Below, one piece after another: positions 28,513-36,685 of a DNA stretch of 64,000 bases (position 1 is the stretch's first letter; every line of letters starts with the position of its first letter). The notes under the pieces are model-generated. The model searched no databases, was not told the DNA's origin, and was given only the letters and a program-made list of their open reading frames with translations. The DNA comes from Streptomyces sp. NBC_01276 (GTDB lineage Bacteria > Actinomycetota > Actinomycetes > Streptomycetales > Streptomycetaceae). The DNA is taken from NCBI RefSeq assembly GCF_041435355.1, contig NZ_CP108442.1, positions 5,764,501 through 5,828,500 of the forward strand, read 5' to 3'. A program made the position numbers and the translations under genes.

Positions 28513-28678
28513 TAGGGGGTGTCTGACGGATCTCCGCGGCGTCGCGACGCCCGGCACGCACTCTCGCCGCACCGACCGAAAGCCCAAGTACGTCCGGTAC
28601 GCGGGCTTCCGGTCGGCACGCCGAGAGCACGCACCGGACGCCGCTCCTTCCCCACGGACATCCGTCAGACACCCCCTA
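28513..28678. mobile_element. 166-bp MITE-like palindromic element
   Basis: Perfect 19-base terminal inverted repeats (28513-28531 and 28660-28678), each ending in TA at the outer edge, which could be a TA target duplication. A second, nearly perfect inverted repeat lies inside (28572-28585 with 28603-28616, one mismatch), so the whole element can fold into a long cruciform or RNA hairpin. There is no transposase gene. It looks like a miniature inverted-repeat element mobilised in trans by an IS630- or IS5-type transposase. Its right end supplies the stop codon of the XRE gene. Confidence 0.8.
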
Positions 28679-29662
28679 ATCCCAGTCCCAGGTGATGCCC
28701 AGGATCCCGCGCCGGACGGTCTGTTCCACCAGGTGTACGGCCCGGTGCCGCCCGCTCGGGGTGAGGTCCGCCAGACCCGTGCGCGGCGCCTGCGGGCCGG
28801 TGCGGGCGAAGCGGCGGCAGCGCACCGGCAGGGCCGCCTCGTCGAAGCGGACCTGGAGCATGTACTGGCCGCCCGCGTAGCTGAAGCCCCGCACGTACTC
28901 GGTGCTGCGCGCCCCCGTGCCGTCCTCGATCCCGTAGCCGAAGACGTACGTGTCCCCGCACCGCAGCCGGGTGTCGAAGAGCAGCTCGGCGACCACCACC
29001 CCGGCCTCCGGGTGGTGGCGCACCCGGCCCGTGCGGCAGTTCTCGTACGCCGTCACCCCCATCCGGGACGAGTCGCAGCCGGGGTCGCCGTGGTGGACGG
29101 CCAGGTAGCGGTCGACGCCGTCGCGGTGGGCCCGGACGATCTGCTGCGACTCCCGGCCGCACAGCTCGCCGGCCGGGCCGATGCGGACCCGCTCGTGGTG
29201 GCCGACCGAGTGCAGCCCGCCGTCCGCCGGGAGCTCCATCGAGTCCAGCAGCTGCTCCACCGCCGCGCCGACGCTCACCAGGGCCCGGTACGAACGGGCC
29301 GCCGGGCGGCCGCCGGGCCCGCCGGCGCGGCCGGTGCCGGTGAGCAGGCGCAGGAGGGCGCCGTCGGGCAGTTCCAGGATCTGCTCCAGGGCGGCGACGG
29401 CCCGCAGCGACTCGGGGTGGCGCGGGCGGCGGGCGCCCTGCTGCCAGTAACTGAGGCTGGTGACGCCGACCTTGATGCCGCGCGACGCGAGCCGGTGCTG
29501 CACCCGGTGCAGGGGCAGGCCGCGGACGGCGAGGGCGGCGCGCAGGGCGAGGTGGAAGGGTCCCTCGCGCAGCAGGCGGCGGAGTTCGGCCGTGACGGCC
29601 GAGTCCGTCGCGCATCCCTGCGTGCCGCCCGCCGCCCGTGTCCGGTCGCCGGTCGGTCGCAT
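28676..29662 (-). CDS. XRE/HTH-domain transcriptional regulator
   Basis: A 328-residue protein starting ATG 29662 after AAGGAG. Residues about 25-100 carry a helix-turn-helix of the XRE type: LHRVQHRLASRGIKVGVTSL then SYWQQGARRPRHPESLRAVAALEQIL. The remaining ~210 residues are a beta-rich domain (HHERVRIGPAGELCG, GDTYVFGYGIEDGTG, RCRRFART) of a type seen in Streptomyces regulators of unknown ligand. Upstream are a GTGAACGTTCAC palindrome and two GTTCACAC direct repeats, likely its operators. The TAG stop is formed by the end of the MITE-like element, so the C-terminus may have been altered by insertion. Confidence 0.85.
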   Translation of the reverse strand: MRPTGDRTRAAGGTQGCATDSAVTAELRRLLREGPFHLALRAALAVRGLPLHRVQHRLASRGIKVGVTSLSYWQQGARRPRHPESLRAVAALEQILELPDGALLRLLTGTGRAGGPGGRPAARSYRALVSVGAAVEQLLDSMELPADGGLHSVGHHERVRIGPAGELCGRESQQIVRAHRDGVDRYLAVHHGDPGCDSSRMGVTAYENCRTGRVRHHPEAGVVVAELLFDTRLRCGDTYVFGYGIEDGTGARSTEYVRGFSYAGGQYMLQVRFDEAALPVRCRRFARTGPQAPRTGLADLTPSGRHRAVHLVEQTVRRGILGITWDWD

Positions 29663-29674
29663 GGCGACTCCTTC

Positions 29675-29688
29675 GTGAACGTTCACAC
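29675..29688. promoter_or_regulatory. Palindrome GTGAACGTTCAC upstream of the XRE gene
   Basis: Perfect 12-base palindrome (29675-29686) 12 bases before the XRE start codon, covering the region just before its ribosome site. Its right half extends to GTTCACAC, the same word repeated at 29754-29784. Confidence 0.6.
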
Positions 29689-29753
29689 GCGCCGGCGTGG
29701 GGACCGGGCGGGGCCGGGCCGGTGGTTCCGGGGGAGCTGGTGGAACGACAGCA

Positions 29754-29784
29754 ACCGTTCACACCACAGCCCCACCGTTCACAC
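29754..29784. promoter_or_regulatory. Two direct repeats ACCGTTCACAC, 20 bases apart
   Basis: Exact copies at 29754-29764 and 29774-29784 (20-base phase, about two helical turns), between the divergent XRE and protease genes. Together with the palindrome at 29675 they give three half-sites of one word, probably bound by the XRE regulator and controlling both directions. Confidence 0.55.
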
Positions 29785-29917
29785 TGCGATGTCACCGCGT
29801 ATTGAAGCGTGTTGACCTGGTCGCGACAACTCCCCGATGCTCCTCCACAGCGTCCGGACGCGCTCCTCCATCCCCCCCCCACTTCCCACCTCGGGTCCCC
29901 ACCTCGGGAGGAACGCG

Positions 29918-30568
29918 ATGCGCACCGACAGAACCAGGCGGCTGTCCCCGGCCGCCCTGCTCGCCGCCCTGCTCCTCGTCCTGTTACCCCTCGGCGCCGG
30001 TACCGCCACCGCCGCCACGGGAACGGGCACCGCAGCCGCAGCCGCAGCCACCGCCACCACTGCCCCGGACACCCCCGGCGCGGCCCTCGCGTACAAGCGC
30101 CTGAACATCACCATGCAGGCCCAGCAGAAGAGCAACTGGTGCTGGGCGGCGAGCGGGAACACCGTGGCCACCTGGTTCGGCCGCACCTACAGCCAGAACC
30201 AGTTCTGCAACGCCGCCTTCAACCGTCAGCAGAACACCGAGTGCCCCGACAACCAGGCCACCCTCGGCAACGTCCAGACCGCCCTGCGCTGGGCCGGGAT
30301 CAACTCCGGCAGCTACGTGACCGGCTGGCTCCAGTACTCCACCGTCCAGACCGAGATCAACAACGACCGGCCGGTCGAGACCCGCATCCAGTGGTCGAAC
30401 GGCGGCGGCCACATGCACGTCCTCTACGGCTACGACACCGCCGGCAGCTGGGTCTACTGGGGCGACCCCTGGCCCTCCAGCGACCGCTACAACTGGGCCT
30501 CGCACGCCTGGTACGTGGACAACAGCACCTTCTCCTGGACCCACTCCCTCTACCGGATCGGGGCGTGA
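29918..30568 (+). CDS. Secreted papain-like cysteine protease (C39/C70-like)
   Basis: A 216-residue exported protein starting ATG 29918 after GGGAGGAA. Residues 1 to about 32 are a signal peptide with an unusually long Leu-rich core. A Thr/Ala-rich spacer leads to the papain-like domain: [10 protein letters not shown] with catalytic Cys75, [12 protein letters not shown] with His165 or His167, and WVYWGDPWP with Asp183. This is the AvrRpt2/bacteriocin-leader protease fold. It overlaps the next gene (GTGA, 30565-30568), a secreted membrane-anchored protein, so the two are coupled and probably work together at the cell surface. Substrate unknown. Confidence 0.9.
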   Translation: MRTDRTRRLSPAALLAALLLVLLPLGAGTATAATGTGTAAAAAATATTAPDTPGAALAYKRLNITMQAQQKSNWCWAASGNTVATWFGRTYSQNQFCNAAFNRQQNTECPDNQATLGNVQTALRWAGINSGSYVTGWLQYSTVQTEINNDRPVETRIQWSNGGGHMHVLYGYDTAGSWVYWGDPWPSSDRYNWASHAWYVDNSTFSWTHSLYRIGA

Positions 30569-31353
30569 CCGCCATGACCGTGCGCTCCGCCGCCGCGGCC
30601 GCCCTCGCCGTCGTCGCCCTGGCTGCCACCGCCGGACCGGCCGCCGCGGCCCCCGTACCCCAGCCGCAGTCGGCCACCACCGAGAACCGGGCGGCCGCCC
30701 ACGAGGCCGCCGCCGCCCCCGGCACCCTGGCCACCCTCTCCCGGTTCTTCGCCCGCGAGGGCAAGGTGTCGCTCACCGCCGCGCAGCCCCGGATCGAGGG
30801 CGGGGCGATCCCCGTCAGCTACCTCTCCCCGGACTTCGTCGCGGGCAAGGCCGGTGCCCCGGTCGCCCGGCTGGAGTTCCTCGCCAGCCAGGCGGTCTCC
30901 TCGGACGGCCAGAGGGCCGCGCTGTGGACGGCGAGGACCGGGGACGGCTGGCAGGTGGTGAACATCGCCACCGGCGACGACGAATTCCGCTACGCGCGGC
31001 TCGGCGCCGCGAAACTCCCCGGCGGCACCGTCTTCCGCGAACCGCAGATCGACGCCTGGTACGTGGCCGGCGGCGAGCGGGTGCTCCCGCTGGACGAGGA
31101 CGCCGTACGGGCCGTGGGCGACCGGGGCACGACGCTCGCCGCCTACCGGGCCCGGGTGATCAAGGCCTACGGGGACCAGCTCCCCGGCTCGGCCTACGCG
31201 AAGGCCGGCGGGGCGGGCGGCTTCGCGGAGCCCGCACCGGACCCGGCCGGGCCGCCGCCGGCGGCGGTGCTGGCGGGCGGCGCCGGGGTACTCGCGCTGG
31301 GCGCGGCGGGCTCGCTCCCGCTGCTGCGCCGCCGTCGCACCACCCGGGCCTGA
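30565..31353 (+). CDS. Secreted protein with C-terminal membrane anchor, partner of the protease
   Basis: A 262-residue protein starting at GTG 30565, overlapping the protease stop (ATG 30574 is an alternative three codons on). Residues 1-30 are a signal peptide ending in PAAAAP. The central ~190 residues are an unrecognised exported domain ([39 protein letters not shown]). Near the end, a hydrophobic helix ([20 protein letters not shown]) followed by [10 protein letters not shown] indicates a type I membrane anchor. The tight coupling suggests an inhibitor, substrate or scaffold of the papain-like protease. No homologue recognised. Confidence 0.85.
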   Translation: MTAMTVRSAAAAALAVVALAATAGPAAAAPVPQPQSATTENRAAAHEAAAAPGTLATLSRFFAREGKVSLTAAQPRIEGGAIPVSYLSPDFVAGKAGAPVARLEFLASQAVSSDGQRAALWTARTGDGWQVVNIATGDDEFRYARLGAAKLPGGTVFREPQIDAWYVAGGERVLPLDEDAVRAVGDRGTTLAAYRARVIKAYGDQLPGSAYAKAGGAGGFAEPAPDPAGPPPAAVLAGGAGVLALGAAGSLPLLRRRRTTRA

Positions 31354-31360
31354 CCCCCCG

Positions 31361-31403
31361 CCCCGCGGGTCCCGGTCGCCGCCAGGGGGCGGGACCCGCG
31401 GGG
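31361..31403 (+). terminator. 13-bp perfect hairpin terminator
   Basis: Perfect arms 31361-31373 and 31391-31403, eight bases past the stop of the membrane-anchored protein, before uvrC. Confidence 0.75.
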
Positions 31404-31484
31404 CGCGCCCCGCCCCCTCCCCGGGGCGGGGCGGCAGGGCCGGCGTACGGCCCGTTGTCGGCCCGCGCCAGTAGGGTGGGCGGC

Positions 31485-33536
31485 ATGGCCGACCCTTCCA
31501 GCTACCGTCCCGAGCCCGGGCAGGTCCCCGACTCCCCGGGGGTCTACAAGTTCCGCGACGAGCACCGCCGGGTGATCTACGTCGGGAAGGCCAAGAGCCT
31601 GCGCCAGCGCCTGGCCAGCTACTTCCAGGACATCGCGGGCCTGCACCCCCGTACCGCCACCATGGTCACCACGGCCGCCTCCGTCGAGTGGACGGTGGTC
31701 TCCACCGAGGTCGAGGCGCTCCAGCTCGAATACTCCTGGATCAAGGAGTTCGACCCCCGGTTCAACGTCAAGTACCGGGACGACAAGAGCTACCCCTCCC
31801 TCGCCGTCACCATGAACGAGCAGTACCCCCGCGTGCAGGTCATGCGCGGCCCCAAGAAGAAGGGCGTGCGCTACTTCGGCCCGTACGGGCACGCCTGGGC
31901 GATCCGCGAGACCGTCGACCTGATGCTCCGCGTCTTCCCGGTCCGCACCTGCTCCGCCGGGGTGTTCAAGCGCTCCGCCCAGATCGGCCGGCCCTGCCTG
32001 CTCGGCTACATCGGCAAGTGCTCCGCGCCCTGCGTCGGCCGGGTCACGCCCGAGGAGCACCGGGAACTGGCCGAGGACTTCTGCGACTTCATGGCGGGCC
32101 GCACCGGCACCTACCTCAGCCGCCTCGAACAGCGGATGCACGAGGCCGCCGAGGAGATGGAGTACGAGAAGGCCGCCCGACTGCGCGACGACATAGGGGC
32201 CCTGCGCCGGGCCATGGAGAAGAACGCCGTCGTCCTCGCCGACGCCACCGACGCCGACCTGATCGCGGTCGCCGAGGACGAGCTCGAAGCCGCCGTGCAG
32301 ATCTTCCACGTCCGCGGCGGCCGGGTCCGCGGCCAGCGCGGCTGGGTCACCGACAAGGTCGAGGCCGTGGACACCGCCGGGCTCGTCGAGCACGCCCTGC
32401 AGCAGCTGTACGGGGAGGAGAGGGGCGAGGCCGTCCCCAAGGAGGTGCTGGTCCCGGTGCTCCCGGAGGACACCGAGGCCCTGGGCCAGTGGCTGGCCGG
32501 GCGGCGCGGCTCGAACGTCAGCCTGCGCGTCCCGCAGCGCGGGGACAAGAAGGCCCTCATGGAGACCGTCCACCGCAACGCGCAGCAGTCCCTCGCCCTG
32601 CACAAGACCAAGCGCGCCAGCGACCTCACCACCCGCTCCCGCGCCCTGGAGGAGATCGCCGAGGCCCTGGAGCTGGACGGCGCCCCGCTGCGCATCGAGT
32701 GCTTCGACATCTCCCACCTCCAGGGCGACGACGTGGTGGCCTCGATGGTCGTCTTCGAGGACGGCCTCGCCCGCAAGAGCGAGTACCGGCGCTTCCAGAT
32801 CAAGTCCTTCGAGGGACAGGACGACGTCCGCTCCATGCACGAGGTGGTCTCCCGGCGCTTCCGCCGCTACCTCCAGGAGAAGCTGAAGACGGGGGAGTGG
32901 TCCCCCGAGGACGCGCAGGACGCGCAGGACGCGCAGGATGCCGCCGACAACGGGAGCGCGGTGGGCGTGCCGGACGACGACGGGCGGCCCAAGCGCTTCG
33001 CGTACCCGCCCCAGCTGGTCGTCGTCGACGGCGGGCAGCCCCAGGTGGCGGCCGCGAAGCGGGCCCTGGAGGAGCTCGGGATCGACGACGTGGCGGTGTG
33101 CGGCCTGGCCAAGCGGCTGGAGGAGGTCTGGCTGCCCGGCGAGGACGACCCCGTCGTGCTGCCCCGCACCAGCGAAGGCCTCTACCTGCTCCAGCGGGTC
33201 CGTGACGAAGCCCACCGCTTCGCCATCCAGTACCAGCGCAACAAGCGCGGCAAGCGCCTGAAATCGGGGCCCCTGGACGAGGTGCCGGGCCTCGGCGAGA
33301 GCCGCAAGCAGGCCCTGGTCAAGCACTTCGGTTCGGTGAAGAAGCTGAGACAGGCGACAATCGACCAGATCTGCGAGGTCCCGGGCATAGGACGCAAGAC
33401 GGCCGAGACCGTGGCCGCGGCCCTCGCCCAGGCTCCCCCGGCCGGTCCTGCCGTGAACACGGCGACAGGAGAGATCATGGAGGACGAGGCACCCGCGCCG
33501 GCGGGAGCAGCGTCCGAACGGGGGACCGAGCAATGA
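31485..33536 (+). CDS. uvrC: UvrABC excinuclease subunit C
   Basis: A 683-residue nuclease that makes both incisions in nucleotide excision repair. GIY-YIG domain first ([20 protein letters not shown]), a cysteine-rich segment ([25 protein letters not shown]), a UVR motif ([15 protein letters not shown]) binding UvrB, then the RNase H-like endonuclease domain ([29 protein letters not shown]) and two C-terminal helix-hairpin-helix motifs ([31 protein letters not shown]). An insertion with three DAQ-type 9-base repeats (about 32908-32937) adds an acidic linker. Its stop overlaps rapZ (ATGA), making uvrC the first gene of uvrC-rapZ-yvcK-whiA. Confidence 0.97.
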   Translation: MADPSSYRPEPGQVPDSPGVYKFRDEHRRVIYVGKAKSLRQRLASYFQDIAGLHPRTATMVTTAASVEWTVVSTEVEALQLEYSWIKEFDPRFNVKYRDDKSYPSLAVTMNEQYPRVQVMRGPKKKGVRYFGPYGHAWAIRETVDLMLRVFPVRTCSAGVFKRSAQIGRPCLLGYIGKCSAPCVGRVTPEEHRELAEDFCDFMAGRTGTYLSRLEQRMHEAAEEMEYEKAARLRDDIGALRRAMEKNAVVLADATDADLIAVAEDELEAAVQIFHVRGGRVRGQRGWVTDKVEAVDTAGLVEHALQQLYGEERGEAVPKEVLVPVLPEDTEALGQWLAGRRGSNVSLRVPQRGDKKALMETVHRNAQQSLALHKTKRASDLTTRSRALEEIAEALELDGAPLRIECFDISHLQGDDVVASMVVFEDGLARKSEYRRFQIKSFEGQDDVRSMHEVVSRRFRRYLQEKLKTGEWSPEDAQDAQDAQDAADNGSAVGVPDDDGRPKRFAYPPQLVVVDGGQPQVAAAKRALEELGIDDVAVCGLAKRLEEVWLPGEDDPVVLPRTSEGLYLLQRVRDEAHRFAIQYQRNKRGKRLKSGPLDEVPGLGESRKQALVKHFGSVKKLRQATIDQICEVPGIGRKTAETVAAALAQAPPAGPAVNTATGEIMEDEAPAPAGAASERGTEQ

Positions 33537-34480
33537 CCGAGCACGAGACCGCGCACGACCGAGACGGAGCACAGGTGAGTACGGGCACGACAGTGGAGCC
33601 CGGCGACAACGCCGAGGCGGCCATCCCCGAACTGGTGATCATCTCCGGGATGTCCGGGGCCGGCCGCAGCACCGCGGCCAAGTGTCTGGAGGACCTCGGC
33701 TGGTTCGTCGTCGACAACCTTCCGCCCGCGCTGATCCCCACCATGGTGGAGCTCGGCGCCCGCTCCCAGGGCAACGTGGCGCGGATCGCCGTCGTCGTCG
33801 ACGTCCGCGGCCGCCAGTTCTTCGACGCCCTGCGCGAGTCCCTCTCCGACCTGGAGGCCCGCGGGGTCACCCGGCGCATCGTCTTCCTGGAGTCCTCCGA
33901 CGACGCGCTGGTGCGCCGCTTCGAGTCGGTCCGCCGGCCGCACCCCCTCCAGGGCGACGGCCGCATCGTCGACGGGATCGCCGCCGAGCGTGACCTGCTG
34001 CGCGAGCTGCGCGGGGACGCGGACCTGGTGATCGACACCTCCAGCCTGAACGTGCACGAGCTGCGCGCGAAGATGGACGCCCAGTTCGCGGGCGACGAGG
34101 AGCCCGAGCTGCGGGCCACCGTCATGTCCTTCGGCTACAAGTACGGCCTCCCCGTCGACGCCGACCTCGTCGTCGACTGCCGCTTCATCCCCAACCCGCA
34201 CTGGGTGCCGGAGCTGCGCCCCTTCACCGGGCTCAACGAGGAGGTCTCGGGCTACGTCTTCAGCCAGCCCGGCGCCAAGGAGTTCCTCGACCGCTACACC
34301 GAGCTGCTCCAGCTCATCGCCACCGGCTACCGCCGCGAGGGCAAGCGGTACGTGACCATCGCGGTCGGCTGCACCGGCGGCAAGCACCGCAGCGTCGCCA
34401 TGTCCGAGAAGCTCGCCGCCCGCCTCGCCTCCGAGGGAGTCGAGACCGTCGTCGTCCACAGGGACATGGGGCGCGAGTGA
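33533..34480 (+). CDS. rapZ: RapZ-family nucleotide-binding protein
   Basis: A 315-residue P-loop protein. Walker [16 protein letters not shown] (about residue 36), with Arg in place of the usual Lys; [20 protein letters not shown] is the family signature. The C-terminal half has [18 protein letters not shown], the conserved RapZ CTGGxHRS motif. In E. coli RapZ controls GlmS via small RNAs; in Gram-positives the role is less clear, probably cell-wall precursor regulation. Overlaps uvrC by four bases and yvcK by four (GTGA). Confidence 0.96.
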   Translation: MTEHETAHDRDGAQVSTGTTVEPGDNAEAAIPELVIISGMSGAGRSTAAKCLEDLGWFVVDNLPPALIPTMVELGARSQGNVARIAVVVDVRGRQFFDALRESLSDLEARGVTRRIVFLESSDDALVRRFESVRRPHPLQGDGRIVDGIAAERDLLRELRGDADLVIDTSSLNVHELRAKMDAQFAGDEEPELRATVMSFGYKYGLPVDADLVVDCRFIPNPHWVPELRPFTGLNEEVSGYVFSQPGAKEFLDRYTELLQLIATGYRREGKRYVTIAVGCTGGKHRSVAMSEKLAARLASEGVETVVVHRDMGRE

Positions 34481-35553
34481 CCGGACGGACCCTGCGCCTG
34501 CGCCGCCTGCGCCGCCTCGCCCCCGGCCGGGGCGAGGACGGCGCGGCGGCGCGCCCCGGCCGCCGCGGCGCGGCCGCGGCCCATGCCGCGCCCAAGGTCG
34601 TCGCCCTCGGCGGCGGCATGGGCCTGTCGGCCTCCCTCGCGGCCCTGCGCCGGATCACCGGTGATGGCGAGCTCACGGCCGTGGTCACCGTCGCCGACGA
34701 CGGCGGCTCCAGCGGCCGGCTCCGGGAGGAGCTGGGCGTGCTGCCCCCCGGCGACCTGCGCAAGGCGCTGGCCGCGCTGTGCGGGGACGACGACTGGGGC
34801 CAGACCTGGGCGCGCGTGATCCAGCACCGGTTCCAGTCGGCCGGCGATCTCCACGAGCACGCGGTCGGCAACCTGCTGATCGTCGCCCTGTGGGAGCAGC
34901 TCGGCGACCCCGTCCAGGCCCTCGACCTGGTCGGGAGGCTGCTGGGCGCGCAGGGCCGGGTGCTGCCGATGTCGGCGGTGCCGCTGGAACTCCAGGCGCT
35001 GGTCAAGGGCCACGACCCGGCGCGCCCGGAGGACGTGGACACCGTACGGGGACAGGCCACGGTGGCGCTGACGCCGGGTGAGGTGCTCTCCGTCCAGGTC
35101 GTTCCCGCCGGACCGCCGGCCGTGCCGGAGGCGGTCGCCGCCGTGCTGGACGCGGACTGGGTGGTGCTCGGCCCGGGGTCCTGGTTCTCCTCGGTCATTC
35201 CGCACCTGCTGGTGCCGGAACTGCTCGACGCGCTGATGGAGACGAAGGCCCGGCGGGTCCTCTCGTTGAACCTCGCACCGCAGCCCGGTGAAACAGAGGG
35301 CTTCTCTCCGCAGCGTCATTTGGAGGTTTTGGCCCGACACGCCCCTAAACTCGCCCTGGACGTGGTGCTGGCCGACGAGGCCGCCGTGCCCGACCGCGAG
35401 TCCCTCGCCGATGCCGCGAAACGGTTCGGTGCCGCGGTCGAGCTGGCCCCCGTGGCCAGGCAGGACGGTTCTCCGAAGCACGACCCGGAGCTGCTGGCCG
35501 CCGCGTACGACCGTATTTTTCGGATGCATGGAAGGATCGGCCCATGGCGATGA
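34477..35553 (+). CDS. yvcK: YvcK-type gluconeogenesis factor / UDP-sugar-binding protein
   Basis: A 358-residue protein of the CofD/YvcK fold. An Arg-rich N-terminus of ~35 residues precedes [36 protein letters not shown] and [12 protein letters not shown] are hallmark motifs, and [14 protein letters not shown] is near the C-terminal third. YvcK proteins bind UDP-GlcNAc and adjust carbon flow to peptidoglycan. Start GTG 34477 overlaps the rapZ stop; the 3' end overlaps whiA by 10 bases. Confidence 0.95.
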   Translation: MTGRTLRLRRLRRLAPGRGEDGAAARPGRRGAAAAHAAPKVVALGGGMGLSASLAALRRITGDGELTAVVTVADDGGSSGRLREELGVLPPGDLRKALAALCGDDDWGQTWARVIQHRFQSAGDLHEHAVGNLLIVALWEQLGDPVQALDLVGRLLGAQGRVLPMSAVPLELQALVKGHDPARPEDVDTVRGQATVALTPGEVLSVQVVPAGPPAVPEAVAAVLDADWVVLGPGSWFSSVIPHLLVPELLDALMETKARRVLSLNLAPQPGETEGFSPQRHLEVLARHAPKLALDVVLADEAAVPDRESLADAAKRFGAAVELAPVARQDGSPKHDPELLAAAYDRIFRMHGRIGPWR

Positions 35554-36539
35554 CGCCCGCGGTGAAGGATGAGATCTCCCGCCTCCCCGTCACCCGGACC
35601 TGCTGCAGGAAGGCGGAGGTCTCGGCGATCCTTCGGTTCGCGGGCGGGCTGCACCTGGTGAGCGGCCGCATCGTCATCGAGGCCGAACTGGATACGGGCA
35701 TCGCCGCCCGCAGGCTCCGCAAGGACATCCTGGAGATCTTCGGCCACTCCTCCGACCTGGTGGTGATGGCCCCGGGCGGACTGCGCCGGGGCAGCCGCTT
35801 CGTCGTCCGGGTCGTCGCGGGCGGGGACCAGCTGGCACGCCAGACGGGCCTCGTGGACGGCCGCGGCCGCCCGATCCGGGGCCTTCCCCCGCAGGTGGTC
35901 TCCGGGGCCACCTGTGACGCGGAGGCGGCCTGGCGCGGTGCCTTCCTGGCCCACGGCTCCCTCACCGAGCCGGGCCGGTCCTCCTCCCTGGAGGTCACCT
36001 GCCCCGGCCCCGAGGCCGCCCTGGCCCTGGTGGGCGCCGCCCGCCGGCTCTCCATCGCCGCCAAGGCGCGCGAGGTGCGCGGGGTGGACCGCGTCGTCGT
36101 CCGGGACGGCGACGCGATCGGCGCCCTGCTGACCCGGCTCGGCGCCCACGAGTCGGTGCTCGCCTGGGAGGAGCGGCGGATGCGGCGCGAGGTGCGTGCC
36201 ACCGCCAACCGCCTCGCCAACTTCGACGACGCCAACCTGCGCCGCTCGGCGCGTGCCGCGGTGGCCGCCGGAGCCCGGGTGCAGCGCGCGCTGGAGATCC
36301 TCGGCGAGGAGGTTCCCGAGCACCTCGCCGCGGCCGGCCGGCTGCGCATGGAGCACAAGCAGGCCTCCCTGGAGGAGCTGGGCGCGCTCGCCGACCCGCC
36401 GCTGACCAAGGACGCCGTCGCCGGCCGGATCCGCCGCCTGCTCGCCATGGCCGACAAGCGGGCGCAGGACCTGGGCATCCCGGGCACCGAGTCCAACCTG
36501 GACCTCAGCGAGGAGCTGGCCGACAACATGGCCGGCTGA
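35544..36539 (+). CDS. whiA: Sporulation transcription factor WhiA
   Basis: A 331-residue LAGLIDADG-fold DNA-binding regulator needed, together with WhiB, for septation of aerial hyphae in Streptomyces. [22 protein letters not shown] opens the two-part homing-endonuclease-like N-terminal domain, which lacks catalytic residues; [21 protein letters not shown] and [21 protein letters not shown] belong to the C-terminal helix-turn-helix domain that binds DNA. Starts inside yvcK; ATG 35550 is an alternative. Followed by a classical terminator. Confidence 0.97.
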   Translation: MAMTPAVKDEISRLPVTRTCCRKAEVSAILRFAGGLHLVSGRIVIEAELDTGIAARRLRKDILEIFGHSSDLVVMAPGGLRRGSRFVVRVVAGGDQLARQTGLVDGRGRPIRGLPPQVVSGATCDAEAAWRGAFLAHGSLTEPGRSSSLEVTCPGPEAALALVGAARRLSIAAKAREVRGVDRVVVRDGDAIGALLTRLGAHESVLAWEERRMRREVRATANRLANFDDANLRRSARAAVAAGARVQRALEILGEEVPEHLAAAGRLRMEHKQASLEELGALADPPLTKDAVAGRIRRLLAMADKRAQDLGIPGTESNLDLSEELADNMAG

Positions 36540-36566
36540 CCCGGATACGTCCGCACGTGGTCCGCA

Positions 36567-36596
36567 GGGGCCCGCACGCTCACCCGTGCGGGCCCC
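36567..36596 (+). terminator. 12-bp hairpin terminator of the whiA operon
   Basis: Perfect 12-base arms 36567-36578 and 36585-36596, 6-base loop, followed by TTCT. 27 bases past the whiA stop. Confidence 0.85.
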
Positions 36597-36685
36597 TTCT
36601 CGGTACGCCCCATTGACATGAGCACGGGCCGGTCGTGAGCCTGGCGTCCGCACGCTTTCGTGGCAGACGACGCCCAGGGGGGCAC

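Noticed and set aside
28513..28678. A small ORF or tRNA inside the palindromic element
   Set aside because: No ribosome site or cloverleaf; the sequence is explained by inverted repeats.
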